This document shows positions 1 through 8,184 of a stretch of 64,000 bases of DNA, piece after piece (the first letter of the stretch is position 1; every line of letters starts with the position of its first letter). Source of the DNA: Brachybacterium sp. FME24 (GTDB lineage: Bacteria > Actinomycetota > Actinomycetes > Actinomycetales > Dermabacteraceae); assembly GCF_014897705.1 (NCBI RefSeq), contig NZ_JABUXV010000011.1, forward strand, positions 1 to 64,000, given 5' to 3'. The notes under the pieces were generated by a model that did not search any database, was not told the DNA's origin, and saw only the letters and a program-made list of their open reading frames with translations. Position numbers and translations under genes: made by a program.

Positions 1-2350
1 CGGTGTTGTCCGTCGTGTTGTCCGCGTCGTTCTCCGTGGTGTTCACGTCGGTGTTATCCGTCGTGTTGTCCGCGTCGTTCTCCGTGGTGTTCACGTCGGT
101 GTTATCCGTCGTGTTGTCCGCGTCGTTCTCCGTGGTGTTCACGTCGGTGTTATCCGTCGTGTTGTCCGCGTCGTTCTCCGTGGTGTTCACGTCGGTGTTA
201 TCCGTCGTGTTGTCCGCGTCGTTCTCCGTGGTGTTCACGTCGGTGTTATCCGTCGTGTTGTCCGCGTCGTTCTCCGTGGTGTTCACGTCGGTGTTATCCG
301 TCGTGTTGTCCGCGTCGTTCTCCGTGGTGTTCACGTCGGTGTTGTCCGTCGTGTTGTCCGCGTCGTTCTCCGTGGTGTTCACGTCGGTGTTGACGTCAGT
401 GTTCACCTCGGTGTTGACGTCAGTGTTCACCTCGGTGTTGACCTCGGTGTTCTCCGCCGTGTTGTCGTCCGTCGGATCCTCAGCATTGGTGACGACGAGC
501 GGCGCGGCAGCTTCCTCACCGGAGGTTGCGGTGCCGACGACCTCGAAGTCGCCTGCTTCCGTGCCTTCGGGGACAACCAGGTCGGTGGTGAAGCCACCTT
601 CACCATCGGTGGTCACGACCACGGGGTCGCCGACGTTGTTTCCGTCGACGTCAACCAGCTGAACGGAGACATCGGTGTTCGGCGGGTAGCCCTCACCCGT
701 CACGACCGTGGTTCCGCCGTCTTCAACAGTTCCCGGATCAAGGGTGACCGTCGGCTCGAAGACCTCGGCGGCCGCGCGCACCGTGGAGGACGCCAGATCG
801 ACGTTCACCGCAGCCAGGTTGGGCAGCAGCTCCAGGCTGAGAGCATTCACCGTGAAGGACTCGTCACCGAGGTAACCCGGCTCGGGCTGCTCGTTGATGG
901 TCACCGAGACAACCTCGGCGAGCACGCCCGAGAGCACCGGAGAGAGGGTCTCCAGCAGCGGGTTGATGACACCGTCGAGCGAGTCGGTCAGACCGGTCGT
1001 CGCGGTGTCGACCACGCCACCGACCACTCCCTGAAGAGGAGCGATCAGCAGGTCCTGCACGGGGGTCGTCAGAGCGCCGAGCAGAGTCCCGATCGGGATG
1101 ATGCCGAGCAGGCTGCCGTCGATATCGATCGTCGGCTCACCCTCGGCAGTGCCAGCGAGCTGACCCAGCGTGGTCTCCACGACGATGTCGACATTCGCTG
1201 CGGGCAGGCCCAGAGTCGAGACGTTGGCCGGGAGCTCGATGGTCAGCCCGACATTGTTGAAGACGTCGTCGATGAGGACCTGGCCGACCCTCTCGGTCAG
1301 GGTGCCGAGCGCCTCGGTGACCGCACCGGTGATGAGTGCGATGGTGTCCGCGTCGAGCAGCTCGGTGTTGGCCGGAAGTCCGTTCAGACCGTCCGCGCCA
1401 CCGAGCTTCTGGAGATCCACGGCGATGGTGCCGTTGGCCAGGTCGATGGACACGAGTTCGTTCTCGTCGACGAGCGGCTCGGCGAGCAGCGAGGTGCTCG
1501 CCTGATCGAGTGCAGCGTCGAGACCGCTGACGCCGATCGTGCCGCCGCCGGCCTCGACCGCGATGAGGCCGATGTCGAGGTCGATCGCAGCCTCGTTGGC
1601 AATGGTGCCCAGGGCGCCGTCAGTACCCACCGCACCGTTGAGCACGGTGCCGACGTCGGTCAGTGCCGTGTCAAGTTCTGTGGAGACGCCGCCGACCAGC
1701 GGGGAGCTGATCAGGAGCTGGCCGTCTGCGACGACGTACTCGGAGCTGGTCTCGCCGTTCGCTGCGTTCGCGGTGGACCCGAGCGCGCCGAGCTGGAGCG
1801 AGAGCTCGTCGACGATCTCGTCGGTCAACCCGCTCACGCCGGCCTGATCGAGCAGCTGGGTCAGATCGACCTCGGCGCTGCCGTAGGTGCCGTTCTCGAT
1901 GCCGTCGAGGTCGAGGGCGCCGCCCTCACCGACCGCACCCGCACTGGCGGTGGATGTCATGCCGTCCGGAGACTCGGCAAAGCTCGACACCGCACCCACC
2001 TCGCCGAGGTGGAGCAGGCCGACGTTGTTCTCGTCGCCGACCAGGGGGAGGGTCAGCGTGCCGAGATCGAGATTCAGCGCGTCAAGGGCGCCGACGTTCA
2101 GCGGGTTCGCGTTGGGGCCCGCATCGCTGGGGAAGCCGGATGCACTGGTGCCGGCGTCCGCGAGATCGAGACTGAGCGCATCGGCGTTGATCACACGCCC
2201 GAGCGCCTCGGACAGATCGTCCTCGGCAGCGAGAGCCGGTGGTACCGACATCAGGGTCAAGCCCGCCGTAGCGACCGACGCGATGACACCCTTGAACAGG
2301 TGTGACCGCCGTCGAGACGCGGGCGGTGGTGGTGTCTGCAGACTTTCCAC
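1..2350 (-). CDS. Secreted choice-of-anchor G-type surface protein, partial (C-terminus beyond window)
   Basis: The minus-strand frame is open from a GTG at 2350 (GGAG five bases upstream) to the window edge, so the C-terminus is missing. Residues about 15-40 form a Sec signal: basic stretch, hydrophobic core, cleavage near PALAAED. The next ~450 residues are acidic and rich in Leu-Asp-Gly-Val, with recurrent LNVGALDALNLDLG-like segments, the look of actinobacterial choice-of-anchor G proteins. A short bacterial-Ig-like stretch (PTVTLDPGTVEDGGTTVVTG) follows. The visible end is an Asn/Thr/Asp/Glu-rich stalk of 16-residue repeats. An LPXTG or other wall anchor would lie outside the window. The family call is from recall of its composition and layout; the secretion signal and repeat stalk are read directly. 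Function (adhesion or surface coat) is inference. Confidence 0.75.
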   Translation of the reverse strand, partial: MESLQTPPPPASRRRSHLFKGVIASVATAGLTLMSVPPALAAEDDLSEALGRVINADALSLDLADAGTSASGFPSDAGPNANPLNVGALDALNLDLGTLTLPLVGDENNVGLLHLGEVGAVSSFAESPDGMTSTASAGAVGEGGALDLDGIENGTYGSAEVDLTQLLDQAGVSGLTDEIVDELSLQLGALGSTANAANGETSSEYVVADGQLLISSPLVGGVSTELDTALTDVGTVLNGAVGTDGALGTIANEAAIDLDIGLIAVEAGGGTIGVSGLDAALDQASTSLLAEPLVDENELVSIDLANGTIAVDLQKLGGADGLNGLPANTELLDADTIALITGAVTEALGTLTERVGQVLIDDVFNNVGLTIELPANVSTLGLPAANVDIVVETTLGQLAGTAEGEPTIDIDGSLLGIIPIGTLLGALTTPVQDLLIAPLQGVVGGVVDTATTGLTDSLDGVINPLLETLSPVLSGVLAEVVSVTINEQPEPGYLGDESFTVNALSLELLPNLAAVNVDLASSTVRAAAEVFEPTVTLDPGTVEDGGTTVVTGEGYPPNTDVSVQLVDVDGNNVGDPVVVTTDGEGGFTTDLVVPEGTEAGDFEVVGTATSGEEAAAPLVVTNAEDPTDDNTAENTEVNTEVNTDVNTEVNTDVNTDVNTTENDADNTTDNTDVNTTENDADNTTDNTDVNTTENDADNTTDNTDVNTTENDADNTTDNTDVNTTENDADNTTDNTDVNTTENDADNTTDNTDVNTTENDADNTTDNTDVNTTENDADNTTDNT
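3..386. repeat. Eight tandem 48-bp units inside the surface-protein stalk
   Basis: Eight head-to-tail 48-bp units start at 3, 51, 99, 147, 195, 243, 291 and 339. They are almost identical at the DNA level; the visible difference is gtgttg versus gtgtta at the unit start (units 1 and 8 versus 2-7). Each encodes DVNTTENDADNTTDNT on the minus strand. The array continues past the left edge. 48 is a multiple of 3, so gain or loss of units keeps the frame and only changes stalk length. Confidence 0.95.
387..458. repeat. Three diverged 24-bp half-units next to the 48-bp array
   Basis: Three 24-bp units (387-410, 411-434, 435-458) of the type gtgttgacgtcagtgttcac encode NTEVNTDV-like octapeptides. 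The first two are identical and the third is diverged. They look like the ancestral short form from which the 48-bp unit grew, at the domain-proximal end of the stalk. Confidence 0.8.
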
Positions 2351-2814
2351 TTTCGCTCCATCTTGTTGTGGGGTGGGGGCCGTGCGCAGCGGTGGGGAAG
2401 GGTCCGAGACGCAAGACGGGTGTCACGACAGTGACCCCGTGAGGTTTTCATCGAACGACCAGGAAAAGCACGATTTCCCCGCTGCAGATCGACTTGTTGT
2501 GGGAACGTTACAAACGCCGCATGGCTGGTCGGAGGCGTTTTTCCGGGCCGACCAGGCAAAACGTCTTATGACCCGCAAGTAACCTCGTGACCTGCGCGGA
2601 TGTCCGCCTGAGTCGTTTTGAGACAGCTTCCTGTCGACTCGTGTCCAGCATTAGCTATTTCATCCGCTATGTCCGCTTTGGACCTTTTAAGTGGATAGTC
2701 GCGATTTAGCAAGAATCCAGTGCAAGAGGTCGACGATGCGCCGCGCGAGTATTTCTGCGCGGGATTGAACGAGGTCAGAGCCGACGGAACGGCCTCCTGC
2801 CCTAAAGTGACTCC
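2351..2814. other. Divergent intergenic region with AT-rich core
   Basis: This 464-bp stretch separates the minus-strand surface protein from the plus-strand patatin gene. About 2580-2715 is much richer in A+T than its surroundings (for example gcattagctatttcatc and ccttttaagtggatag) and presumably carries both promoters. I saw no convincing conserved gene; the open frames here have no recognisable product. No clear -35/-10 pair can be assigned. Confidence 0.6.
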
Positions 2815-3915
2815 ATGGTCACCGCGCAGCCTTCGCCATCTGGGCCCCACGGCTCCGCGCCCGACGAGTCCAGGCCCCACAGGTCCGCGCCCGACGACGG
2901 AGGCGCACAACGCATCGACCTCGTCCTGGAGGGCGGAGGGGTCAAGGGCATCGCCCTGGCCGGTGCGCTCGAAGTGCTCGAGGAGCGCGGTTACAGCGTC
3001 AATCGGGTCGCCGGCTCCTCTGCCGGGGCGATCGCCGGCGCCCTGATCACTGCCGGGATCCCGGCGTCCACCATGGTCCAGATCCTGCGGGAGACCGACT
3101 ATCGCCGCTTCCAGGACGGGCCCTTCTGGACCCGCTTCCTGCTGGGCAAGGCGATCAGCATCCTGCTCCACAACGGCGTCTACCGCGGGAAGTACCTGAC
3201 CAGCTGGCTCACGCAGCAGCTCCAGGCCCACGGCGACCGCGAGTGGACCGGCACCTTCGCCGATCTCCTGTATCGCGACCCGGATCCGGAGCGCGAGCTG
3301 CCCCCCTCGCAGCTCTTCCGACTCGTGATCACCGCGTCCGATCTCTCCGCCGGCCGCTTGCGCTTCCTCCCGCGCGACGCGGAGGCGTTCGGGATCGATC
3401 CGAGTCAGCTGCGAGTGGTCGACGCCGTGCGCGCCTCGGTGTCGATCCCCCTCGTCTTCCGCCCGGCGAAGTGGAAGAACGCGTTCGGTCGGACGGCGTG
3501 GCTCGTCGACGGTGGACTCCTGTCCAACTTCCCGGTCTCGGTGTTCGACCTGCCGGCGGGTCAGAGCCCGCGGTGGCCCACCTTCGGCATCAAGCTCTCC
3601 GCGCGGCCCGAGGCGGATTTCGGCATCGCCAATCGCATCACGGGGCCGTTGTCCTTCGGCAAGGCGGTGCTCGATACCGTGACCGGATTCCACGACCGCC
3701 TGCACATCGATGCCTCCCACTCCCTCGCCCGCACGATCTTCATCGACACCGCCGCGGTCCGACCCACCAAGTTCGACCTCTCGGAGGCGGACCACGACCT
3801 GCTGTACGAGAGCGGTCGGCAGGCGGCGACCGACTTCCTCGACGGCACCGAGACCCGCGAGCCCTGGGACTTCGAGCGGTACGTGGCGCGGTACCGGTCC
3901 CCTGATCCGAGCTGA
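2815..3915 (+). CDS. Patatin-like phospholipase
   Basis: A 366-residue protein whose first ~33 residues are a Pro/Ser/Arg-rich tail without a signal peptide. The patatin fold starts at IDLVLEGGGVKGIALAGAL, giving the GGGxKG oxyanion loop. The nucleophile elbow GSSAG places the catalytic Ser at residue 69, and DGG at about residue 232 supplies the catalytic Asp, so the Ser-Asp dyad is complete. The enzyme should hydrolyse acyl esters of phospholipids or neutral lipids in the cytoplasm or at the membrane. It stands alone; the next gene downstream is unrelated. ATG 2815 was chosen, but a start nearer the patatin domain is possible because the N-terminal tail has no conserved feature. Confidence 0.85.
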   Translation: MVTAQPSPSGPHGSAPDESRPHRSAPDDGGAQRIDLVLEGGGVKGIALAGALEVLEERGYSVNRVAGSSAGAIAGALITAGIPASTMVQILRETDYRRFQDGPFWTRFLLGKAISILLHNGVYRGKYLTSWLTQQLQAHGDREWTGTFADLLYRDPDPERELPPSQLFRLVITASDLSAGRLRFLPRDAEAFGIDPSQLRVVDAVRASVSIPLVFRPAKWKNAFGRTAWLVDGGLLSNFPVSVFDLPAGQSPRWPTFGIKLSARPEADFGIANRITGPLSFGKAVLDTVTGFHDRLHIDASHSLARTIFIDTAAVRPTKFDLSEADHDLLYESGRQAATDFLDGTETREPWDFERYVARYRSPDPS

Positions 3916-4116
3916 GCCCAGGCCGAGCATGGCTCGGCTCGCCTCACTTCGCCGACCCGCGCCCGACCTGTTGCCTCGGATCGGATGGCCGGGCCGCGTC
4001 CGTTGCGCGAACCCATGCGTCCGCCCTCTGCCTATCGACCAGCCGGTCGCGCTCGGTACGTTCACGGCTACGGACCGCTGAACGCTCCCACGCCCCCACC
4101 AGAGGAAAGGTCGACG

Positions 4117-4316
4117 ATGACCTCGCTCCCCACCGCTCCCGCCGATCCGCCGACGAACCACCACATCCTCGGCCACGGCCTCGGGCACGGACTCGTCGCC
4201 GCTGCCGGCGACCCCACCGGGCACACCTACCAGGCGTGAGACCTGACCACGTCACCCGGGCCGTCGAGTTCCAGGGGTTCATCGTCCACGACATCACCGC
4301 GGGAGAGTTCACATGA
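4117..4316 (+). pseudogene. Two overlapping mini-ORFs, probable remnant of a deleted gene
   Basis: An ATG at 4117, preceded by a strong ribosome site (agaggaaagg), opens a 40-codon frame (MTSLPTAPADPPTNHHILGH...) ending at 4239. A GTG at 4236 overlaps that stop by four bases and gives 26 codons (VRPDHVTRAVEFQGFIVHD...) ending at 4316, which overlaps the ATG of the next gene at 4313. The second piece reads like the folded C-terminus of a larger enzyme rather than a free peptide. The simplest reading is a start and an end of one gene joined by a deletion or frameshift. The alternative is two coupled small peptides ahead of the binding-protein gene. I cannot name the parent family. The remaining bases, 3916-4116, show nothing recognisable. 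Confidence 0.45.
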
Positions 4317-5707
4317 TCGATCGACGCGCCTTCCTGAGCACGCTCGCCGCCGGAGGCACCGTCACCGTCTCCGGCGGCGCCATCACCGGATGCACCAACC
4401 GGCCCATCGGAGCAGACCGAGACCCGAACACGGTGTCCATGTGGGGCATCTGGGCGAGCGACGAGGACAAGGAGGCCGAAGTGATCGAGGCCTTCACCGA
4501 GCAGAACCCGGAGGTCACCGTCGCCGTCTCGCAGGTGCCCAGCAACTCCCAGGGCGATGCCTCCTCCGTGATCACGGCCGTCCGCGGCCGCACCGGGCCG
4601 GACGTCTATTTCATGGGGCGCTTCAGCGGCGCCGAGATGGCCTCGCTCGGGCTTCTCGAACCGATCAACGCTCTCATCGAGGAGTACGAGGGCGTGGATC
4701 CCGAGGAGTTCATGGCGGGGTGGGTGAAGTTCTCGACGGACGAGCTGTTCTACGACGGCCAGTGGTACGGGCTGCCGATGGATACCGACACCCGCGCCAT
4801 GTACTACAACAAGGACCTCACCGAGGCCGCCGGGGTCGATCCGGCGCTGCTGGATCCGGCGAACGGGCCGATGACGCTGTCTCAGCTGTGGGAGATCAGC
4901 GACGCCTTCGACGTCCAGGACGAGCGCGGCACCTACGAGCAGCTCACCTGGATCCCCTGGGACGGTGAGGCATCGCTGCTGATGTGGGCGATGGCGTTCG
5001 GCGCCACCTTCTTCGACGATGACAGCTGCGCCATGGCGCTGGACTCGCCGGCGATGCTGGACGTCGCCACGGAATACGCGGGCTGGGTCGAGCGGCTCCA
5101 GTACTCCCGCGTCGACGCCTTCAAGGCGACCTACCAACCGCCGAACGCCCCGCCGACCCAGACCTCCTTCTTCTCGGACCGGCAGATGTTCCAGATCTCC
5201 GGCCCGTGGGGCGTCCAGTCCCAGACCGACTACAAACCGGACATGCGCTACGGCGTGACCCACGTGCCGGTCGCCGAGGAGGGCGATGATCCCTTCACCT
5301 GGGCCGGCGGCTTCGGGCTGGCGATGCCGAAGGGGTCGAGCATGTCCGAGGCCGCATGGAAGCTGATGAAGTTCTACGCCGGGTACGAGGGGCAGAAGAT
5401 CCTCATGCCGCAGATCTCCCGGATCCCCACGAATCTGCAGGCCATCAAGGACCGCGAGGCCTGGGACCCGAGCATTCAGTTCTTCGTCGAGATCATGGAG
5501 TTCGCCCGCTCCCGCCCGCCTCTGCCGGTCGGGACGAAGCTCTGGGACGCGATGATGATGATGCAGGGCAGCCTCAACCAGCAGTCCGAGACCCCGGAAG
5601 CGGCCGTCGCGGCAGCCCAGGCCTACGTCGACCCGACCATGCAGCAGTTCTGCCCGGTCCGGCTTCCCGCAGGATTCGGCGAGCCGGACCCTCGCGTCGG
5701 GCTCTGA
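4313..5707 (+). CDS. ABC transporter sugar-binding lipoprotein (family 1 solute-binding), orphan
   Basis: A 464-residue extracellular solute-binding protein. The N-terminus has Arg-Arg (DRRAFLSTL), a hydrophobic segment and lipobox ITGC with Cys27 as the lipidated residue. Typical family-1 features follow: VSMWGIWASDEDKEAEVIEAFTEQNPEVTV at the start of lobe 1, GPDVYFMG, the PMDTDTRAMYYNKDL hinge segment, and the FTWAGGFGLAMPKGS loop near the C-terminus. It should bind a sugar or oligosaccharide outside the cell for an ABC importer. No permease or ATPase gene is adjacent, so it must use components encoded elsewhere. Its start overlaps the preceding remnant ORF by four bases. Confidence 0.88.
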   Translation: MIDRRAFLSTLAAGGTVTVSGGAITGCTNRPIGADRDPNTVSMWGIWASDEDKEAEVIEAFTEQNPEVTVAVSQVPSNSQGDASSVITAVRGRTGPDVYFMGRFSGAEMASLGLLEPINALIEEYEGVDPEEFMAGWVKFSTDELFYDGQWYGLPMDTDTRAMYYNKDLTEAAGVDPALLDPANGPMTLSQLWEISDAFDVQDERGTYEQLTWIPWDGEASLLMWAMAFGATFFDDDSCAMALDSPAMLDVATEYAGWVERLQYSRVDAFKATYQPPNAPPTQTSFFSDRQMFQISGPWGVQSQTDYKPDMRYGVTHVPVAEEGDDPFTWAGGFGLAMPKGSSMSEAAWKLMKFYAGYEGQKILMPQISRIPTNLQAIKDREAWDPSIQFFVEIMEFARSRPPLPVGTKLWDAMMMMQGSLNQQSETPEAAVAAAQAYVDPTMQQFCPVRLPAGFGEPDPRVGL

Positions 5708-5738
5708 GCAGCAGCGGTCAGAGCCGGCGTCGCTCCGA

Positions 5739-6431
5739 TCAGCGCGCCGCCCGCGTCGTGCGCTCGACGATCTCCCGCATCGCCGAGGCGGCCGCCTCGG
5801 CGTCGCCTCCGAGGATGGCTTCGGCGACGCGCCCGTGCAGTTCCACGTCGTGCGGATCCGGCAGCAGCTCGGCGCGCTCGCGCAGCGCCCGCTCCTGCAA
5901 GCCCTCATCGATCACGGCGCGCAGCCGGGTGAACATGCTGTTGGCGGAGAGGCCGAGCACGGCGGCGTGCAGGGCACGGTCTGCCTGCAGGAAGGCGGCG
6001 GCCTCCGGGGCGCCCGCCGCGCGACGCATCGCGGTGATCGCGTCCTCGAGCGTCTGCGTCTCCCGCTGGCCGCGCTGGACCGCCGTGGCCGCGGCGGCCG
6101 CGGCGGCGGGCTCGATCGCGTGGCGCAGCGCGCGCAGCTCGTCGATCTGCTCCTGGGGCTCGGGGCCGTGGAGCCGCCACCGGATCACCAGGGGATCCAG
6201 CACGTCCCAGTGCTCGCCGCCGAGCACGCGCAGGCCGACCCGGCGCCCGGCGCTGAGCATGCCCAGGGAGCCGAGCACCCGGGTCACCTCCCGCACCACG
6301 CTGCGCGAGACGCCGGCGCGCTCGACGAGCCCCTCGATGGTGTCGGTGTGGCCGACGGGCAGCTCCCCGTCGACGATCGCACGGCCCAGCAGGTCCAGCG
6401 CGCGGTCGAAGGCGGTTCCGCTCGCCGTCAC
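5739..6431 (-). CDS. GntR-family regulator with FCD ligand domain
   Basis: GTG 6431 overlaps the TGA of the upstream dehydrogenase (GTGA), so the two are translationally coupled; this gives 230 residues, normal for the FadR/FCD subfamily. The N-terminal winged helix (about residues 7-70) contains TIEGLVERAGVSRSVVREVTRVLGSLGML. The helical FCD domain follows, with ELRALRHAIEPAAAAAAA and the His-rich ADRALHAAVLGLSANSMF and DPHDVELHGRVAEAI segments that typically supply metal/ligand residues. Members usually respond to hexuronates, aldonates or other organic acids. It probably controls its own operon and the divergent dehydrogenase at 7324 through the palindrome at 7236-7258 (inference). Confidence 0.88.
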   Translation of the reverse strand: MTASGTAFDRALDLLGRAIVDGELPVGHTDTIEGLVERAGVSRSVVREVTRVLGSLGMLSAGRRVGLRVLGGEHWDVLDPLVIRWRLHGPEPQEQIDELRALRHAIEPAAAAAAATAVQRGQRETQTLEDAITAMRRAAGAPEAAAFLQADRALHAAVLGLSANSMFTRLRAVIDEGLQERALRERAELLPDPHDVELHGRVAEAILGGDAEAAASAMREIVERTTRAAR

Positions 6432-7156
6432 GCCTGGGACACGGGAGAGACGACCAGCTCGTCGATGCGCACGTGCGCCGGGGACTCGAGCACGAAGCTG
6501 ACGGTGCGCGCGATGTCCTCGGGGCTGAGCATCACCGCGCGGGCGGCGGCGTCGGGCACCTGGGGTCGCTGCTCGAGGAAGTCCGTGGCGACGTCCCCGG
6601 GGCACAGGTGGCAGGCGCGCACTCCGTGGGCCGCTTCCTGCTGGTTCAGGGAGCGCACGAGGGAGGAGACAGCGGTCTTGCTGGCGGAGTAGGCCACGCC
6701 CGCTCCCGGCTGGAAGCTCCAGCCGGCGTACGAGGAGATGGCCACGACGGTCCCCTGGCTCGCGCGCAGGTGCGGCAGGGCGGCATCGACGGCGGTCGCC
6801 ACGGCGGTGAGGTTGGTCCCCACGATGGCCTCGAACTCCTCGATGTCCTGGTCGTCCCAGCGGCGGCGCGGAGCGTTCTGCCCGGCGGCGAGCACCAGGC
6901 CGTGGAGGCCTCCGAACGCCTCGACCACCTTCTGGGCCGCCTGGTTCACGGCGCTGCGATCGCGCACGTCCAGCGGCACGGCGATCGCGTCACCGCCGTC
7001 AGCGGTGATCTCGGCGACCACGGCCTCGAGCACGTCGCGTCGGCGCCCGCTGACGGCGACGGACCATCCGTTCCCAGCGGCGGCGCGGGCGACCGCGCGG
7101 CCCATGCCGCTGCCTCCGCCGGTGATCCAGAGCGCGCGCTTCTCGGTGTCAGTCAT
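6428..7156 (-). CDS. Short-chain dehydrogenase/reductase
   Basis: A 242-residue classical SDR starting at ATG 7156, chosen over an upstream ATG because gaaggggaccac precedes it. The cofactor motif is TGGGSGMG, the catalytic Ser lies in VVAISSYAG and YSASKTAV gives Tyr-x3-Lys. The NAG motif is changed to LAAGQNAP, which is tolerated in the family. It is an NAD(P)H oxidoreductase of unknown substrate, first gene of a two-gene operon with the GntR regulator. The neighbourhood (divergent second SDR, FCD regulator) suggests oxidation or reduction of a sugar acid or related hydroxy compound. Confidence 0.87.
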   Translation of the reverse strand: MTDTEKRALWITGGGSGMGRAVARAAAGNGWSVAVSGRRRDVLEAVVAEITADGGDAIAVPLDVRDRSAVNQAAQKVVEAFGGLHGLVLAAGQNAPRRRWDDQDIEEFEAIVGTNLTAVATAVDAALPHLRASQGTVVAISSYAGWSFQPGAGVAYSASKTAVSSLVRSLNQQEAAHGVRACHLCPGDVATDFLEQRPQVPDAAARAVMLSPEDIARTVSFVLESPAHVRIDELVVSPVSQA

Positions 7157-7235
7157 GTGGTCCCCTTCATGGTGCTGTCGCATCTCGTCCCGGTCTGCTC
7201 GTGCCGCCGTGCTCGGGACGACAGGACACGGCAGG

Positions 7236-7258
7236 CCCCAATAGTATGCTTATTCGGG
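7236..7258. promoter_or_regulatory. Candidate GntR operator between divergent dehydrogenases
   Basis: CCCCAATA and TATTCGGG form an 8-bp inverted repeat (7 of 8 paired) around the 7-bp spacer gtatgct. It lies in the 167-bp gap between the coupled SDR-gntR operon and the divergent SDR gene, where an FCD-type regulator would bind. Seen in sequence; binding is inference. Confidence 0.5.
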
Positions 7259-7323
7259 AGTGCGCCGACGGGGCGCGCCGACGCGAGCCGCCGGTCGAAC
7301 CGGCACCAGGGAAGGACGACGCG

Positions 7324-8094
7324 ATGGAGCTGGATCTCAGGAACAAGGTGGTCGTGGTGACGGGCGCCGCGCGCGGCATCGGAGCGGTGATCGCGCAGCG
7401 GTTCGCCGGCGAGGGGTCGACGGTGGTGGCGTTCGACCTCGCCTTCCCCGATCCCGCGGAAGAACCCGTCGCGGCCCATCCCGTCGAGCAGGTGCTGTGC
7501 AACGTGACGGACCCTGAATCCGTCCAGGCCGCGGTGGATGAGGTAGCACGACGCCACGGCACCATCGACGTGCTCGTCAACAATGCCGGCATCAATGTCG
7601 AGGGCCCCGTGGCGGAGATCGCCTGGGAGCGCTGGAAGGCCTGCTTCGACGTGAACGTGGGCGGAGTCTTCCTCATGAGCCAGGCTGTCGCCCCACTCAT
7701 GCAGGCCGCCGGCGGCGGGCGGATCATCAACGCCGCCTCCTTCGCGGCGATCGTCCCGAGCGTGGCCAGCGCCGCCTACTCCGCCTCGAAGTCCGCAGTG
7801 GTGCAGCTGACCCGTGTGCTCGCCTCCGAACTGGGCCCCTGGGACATCACCGTGAACGCCTACGCTCCCGGCATGGTGCCCACCGCGATGAACGGGTTCG
7901 CCGAGATGCCCACCGAGGCGCAGGACCGCCTGCTGGACACCCTCTCCCTGCGCCGCTGGGAGAGCCCGGACGATGTCGCCAACCTGCTGATCTTCCTGGC
8001 GAGTGACGCCGCCTCCTACATCACCGGCACGCTCCTGGACGTCTCCGGCGGGAAGCTCGCCACGCAGATCCCGGCGCGGGCGTACGGGCGCTGA
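7324..8094 (+). CDS. Short-chain dehydrogenase/reductase (FabG-like)
   Basis: A 256-residue classical SDR. ATG 7324 follows gaaggacgacgcg, a good ribosome site. TGAARGIG binds the dinucleotide, VNNAGINVEGP is the NNAG motif, YSASKSAV carries the catalytic Tyr and Lys, and NAYAPGMVPTAM plus ITGTLLDVSGG form the usual C-terminal part. Family members oxidise sugars, polyols or 3-hydroxyacyl groups; the substrate cannot be read from sequence. It is divergent from the SDR-gntR pair and probably shares their operator. A strong hairpin follows. Confidence 0.87.
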   Translation: MELDLRNKVVVVTGAARGIGAVIAQRFAGEGSTVVAFDLAFPDPAEEPVAAHPVEQVLCNVTDPESVQAAVDEVARRHGTIDVLVNNAGINVEGPVAEIAWERWKACFDVNVGGVFLMSQAVAPLMQAAGGGRIINAASFAAIVPSVASAAYSASKSAVVQLTRVLASELGPWDITVNAYAPGMVPTAMNGFAEMPTEAQDRLLDTLSLRRWESPDDVANLLIFLASDAASYITGTLLDVSGGKLATQIPARAYGR

Positions 8095-8122
8095 GGGACG
8101 GGGCGCCGAGGGCCCAATATCT

Positions 8123-8157
8123 GGAGGCCACCGGCGATGGCGTCGCCGGTGGCCTCC
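8123..8157. terminator. Intrinsic-type hairpin between convergent genes
   Basis: GGAGGCCACCGGCGA pairs with its complement at 8143-8157 around a short loop: a near-perfect stem of about 15 bp between the convergent dehydrogenase (ends 8094) and tctA (ends 8185). It lacks a U tract, as is usual in high-GC actinobacteria. It could serve both strands. Confidence 0.7.
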
Positions 8158-8184
8158 ATCCAGCGTGCGCCTCGAATGACCTGT

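Noticed and set aside
1..458. CRISPR-like regular repeats
   Set aside because: The units are directly adjacent without spacers and encode an in-frame protein stalk.
3..662. Plus-strand 219-codon frame of Val/Leu/Ser repeats
   Set aside because: It is the antisense reading of the surface-protein repeat stalk; the minus strand has a signal peptide and sensible composition.
2566..4224. Long minus-strand open frame (552 codons) opposite the patatin gene
   Set aside because: Arg/Gly/Pro-rich high-GC shadow; patatin motifs on the plus strand are intact.
3944..5908. Minus-strand 654-codon frame opposite the sugar-binding lipoprotein
   Set aside because: No family features; mirrors codon bias of the plus-strand gene.
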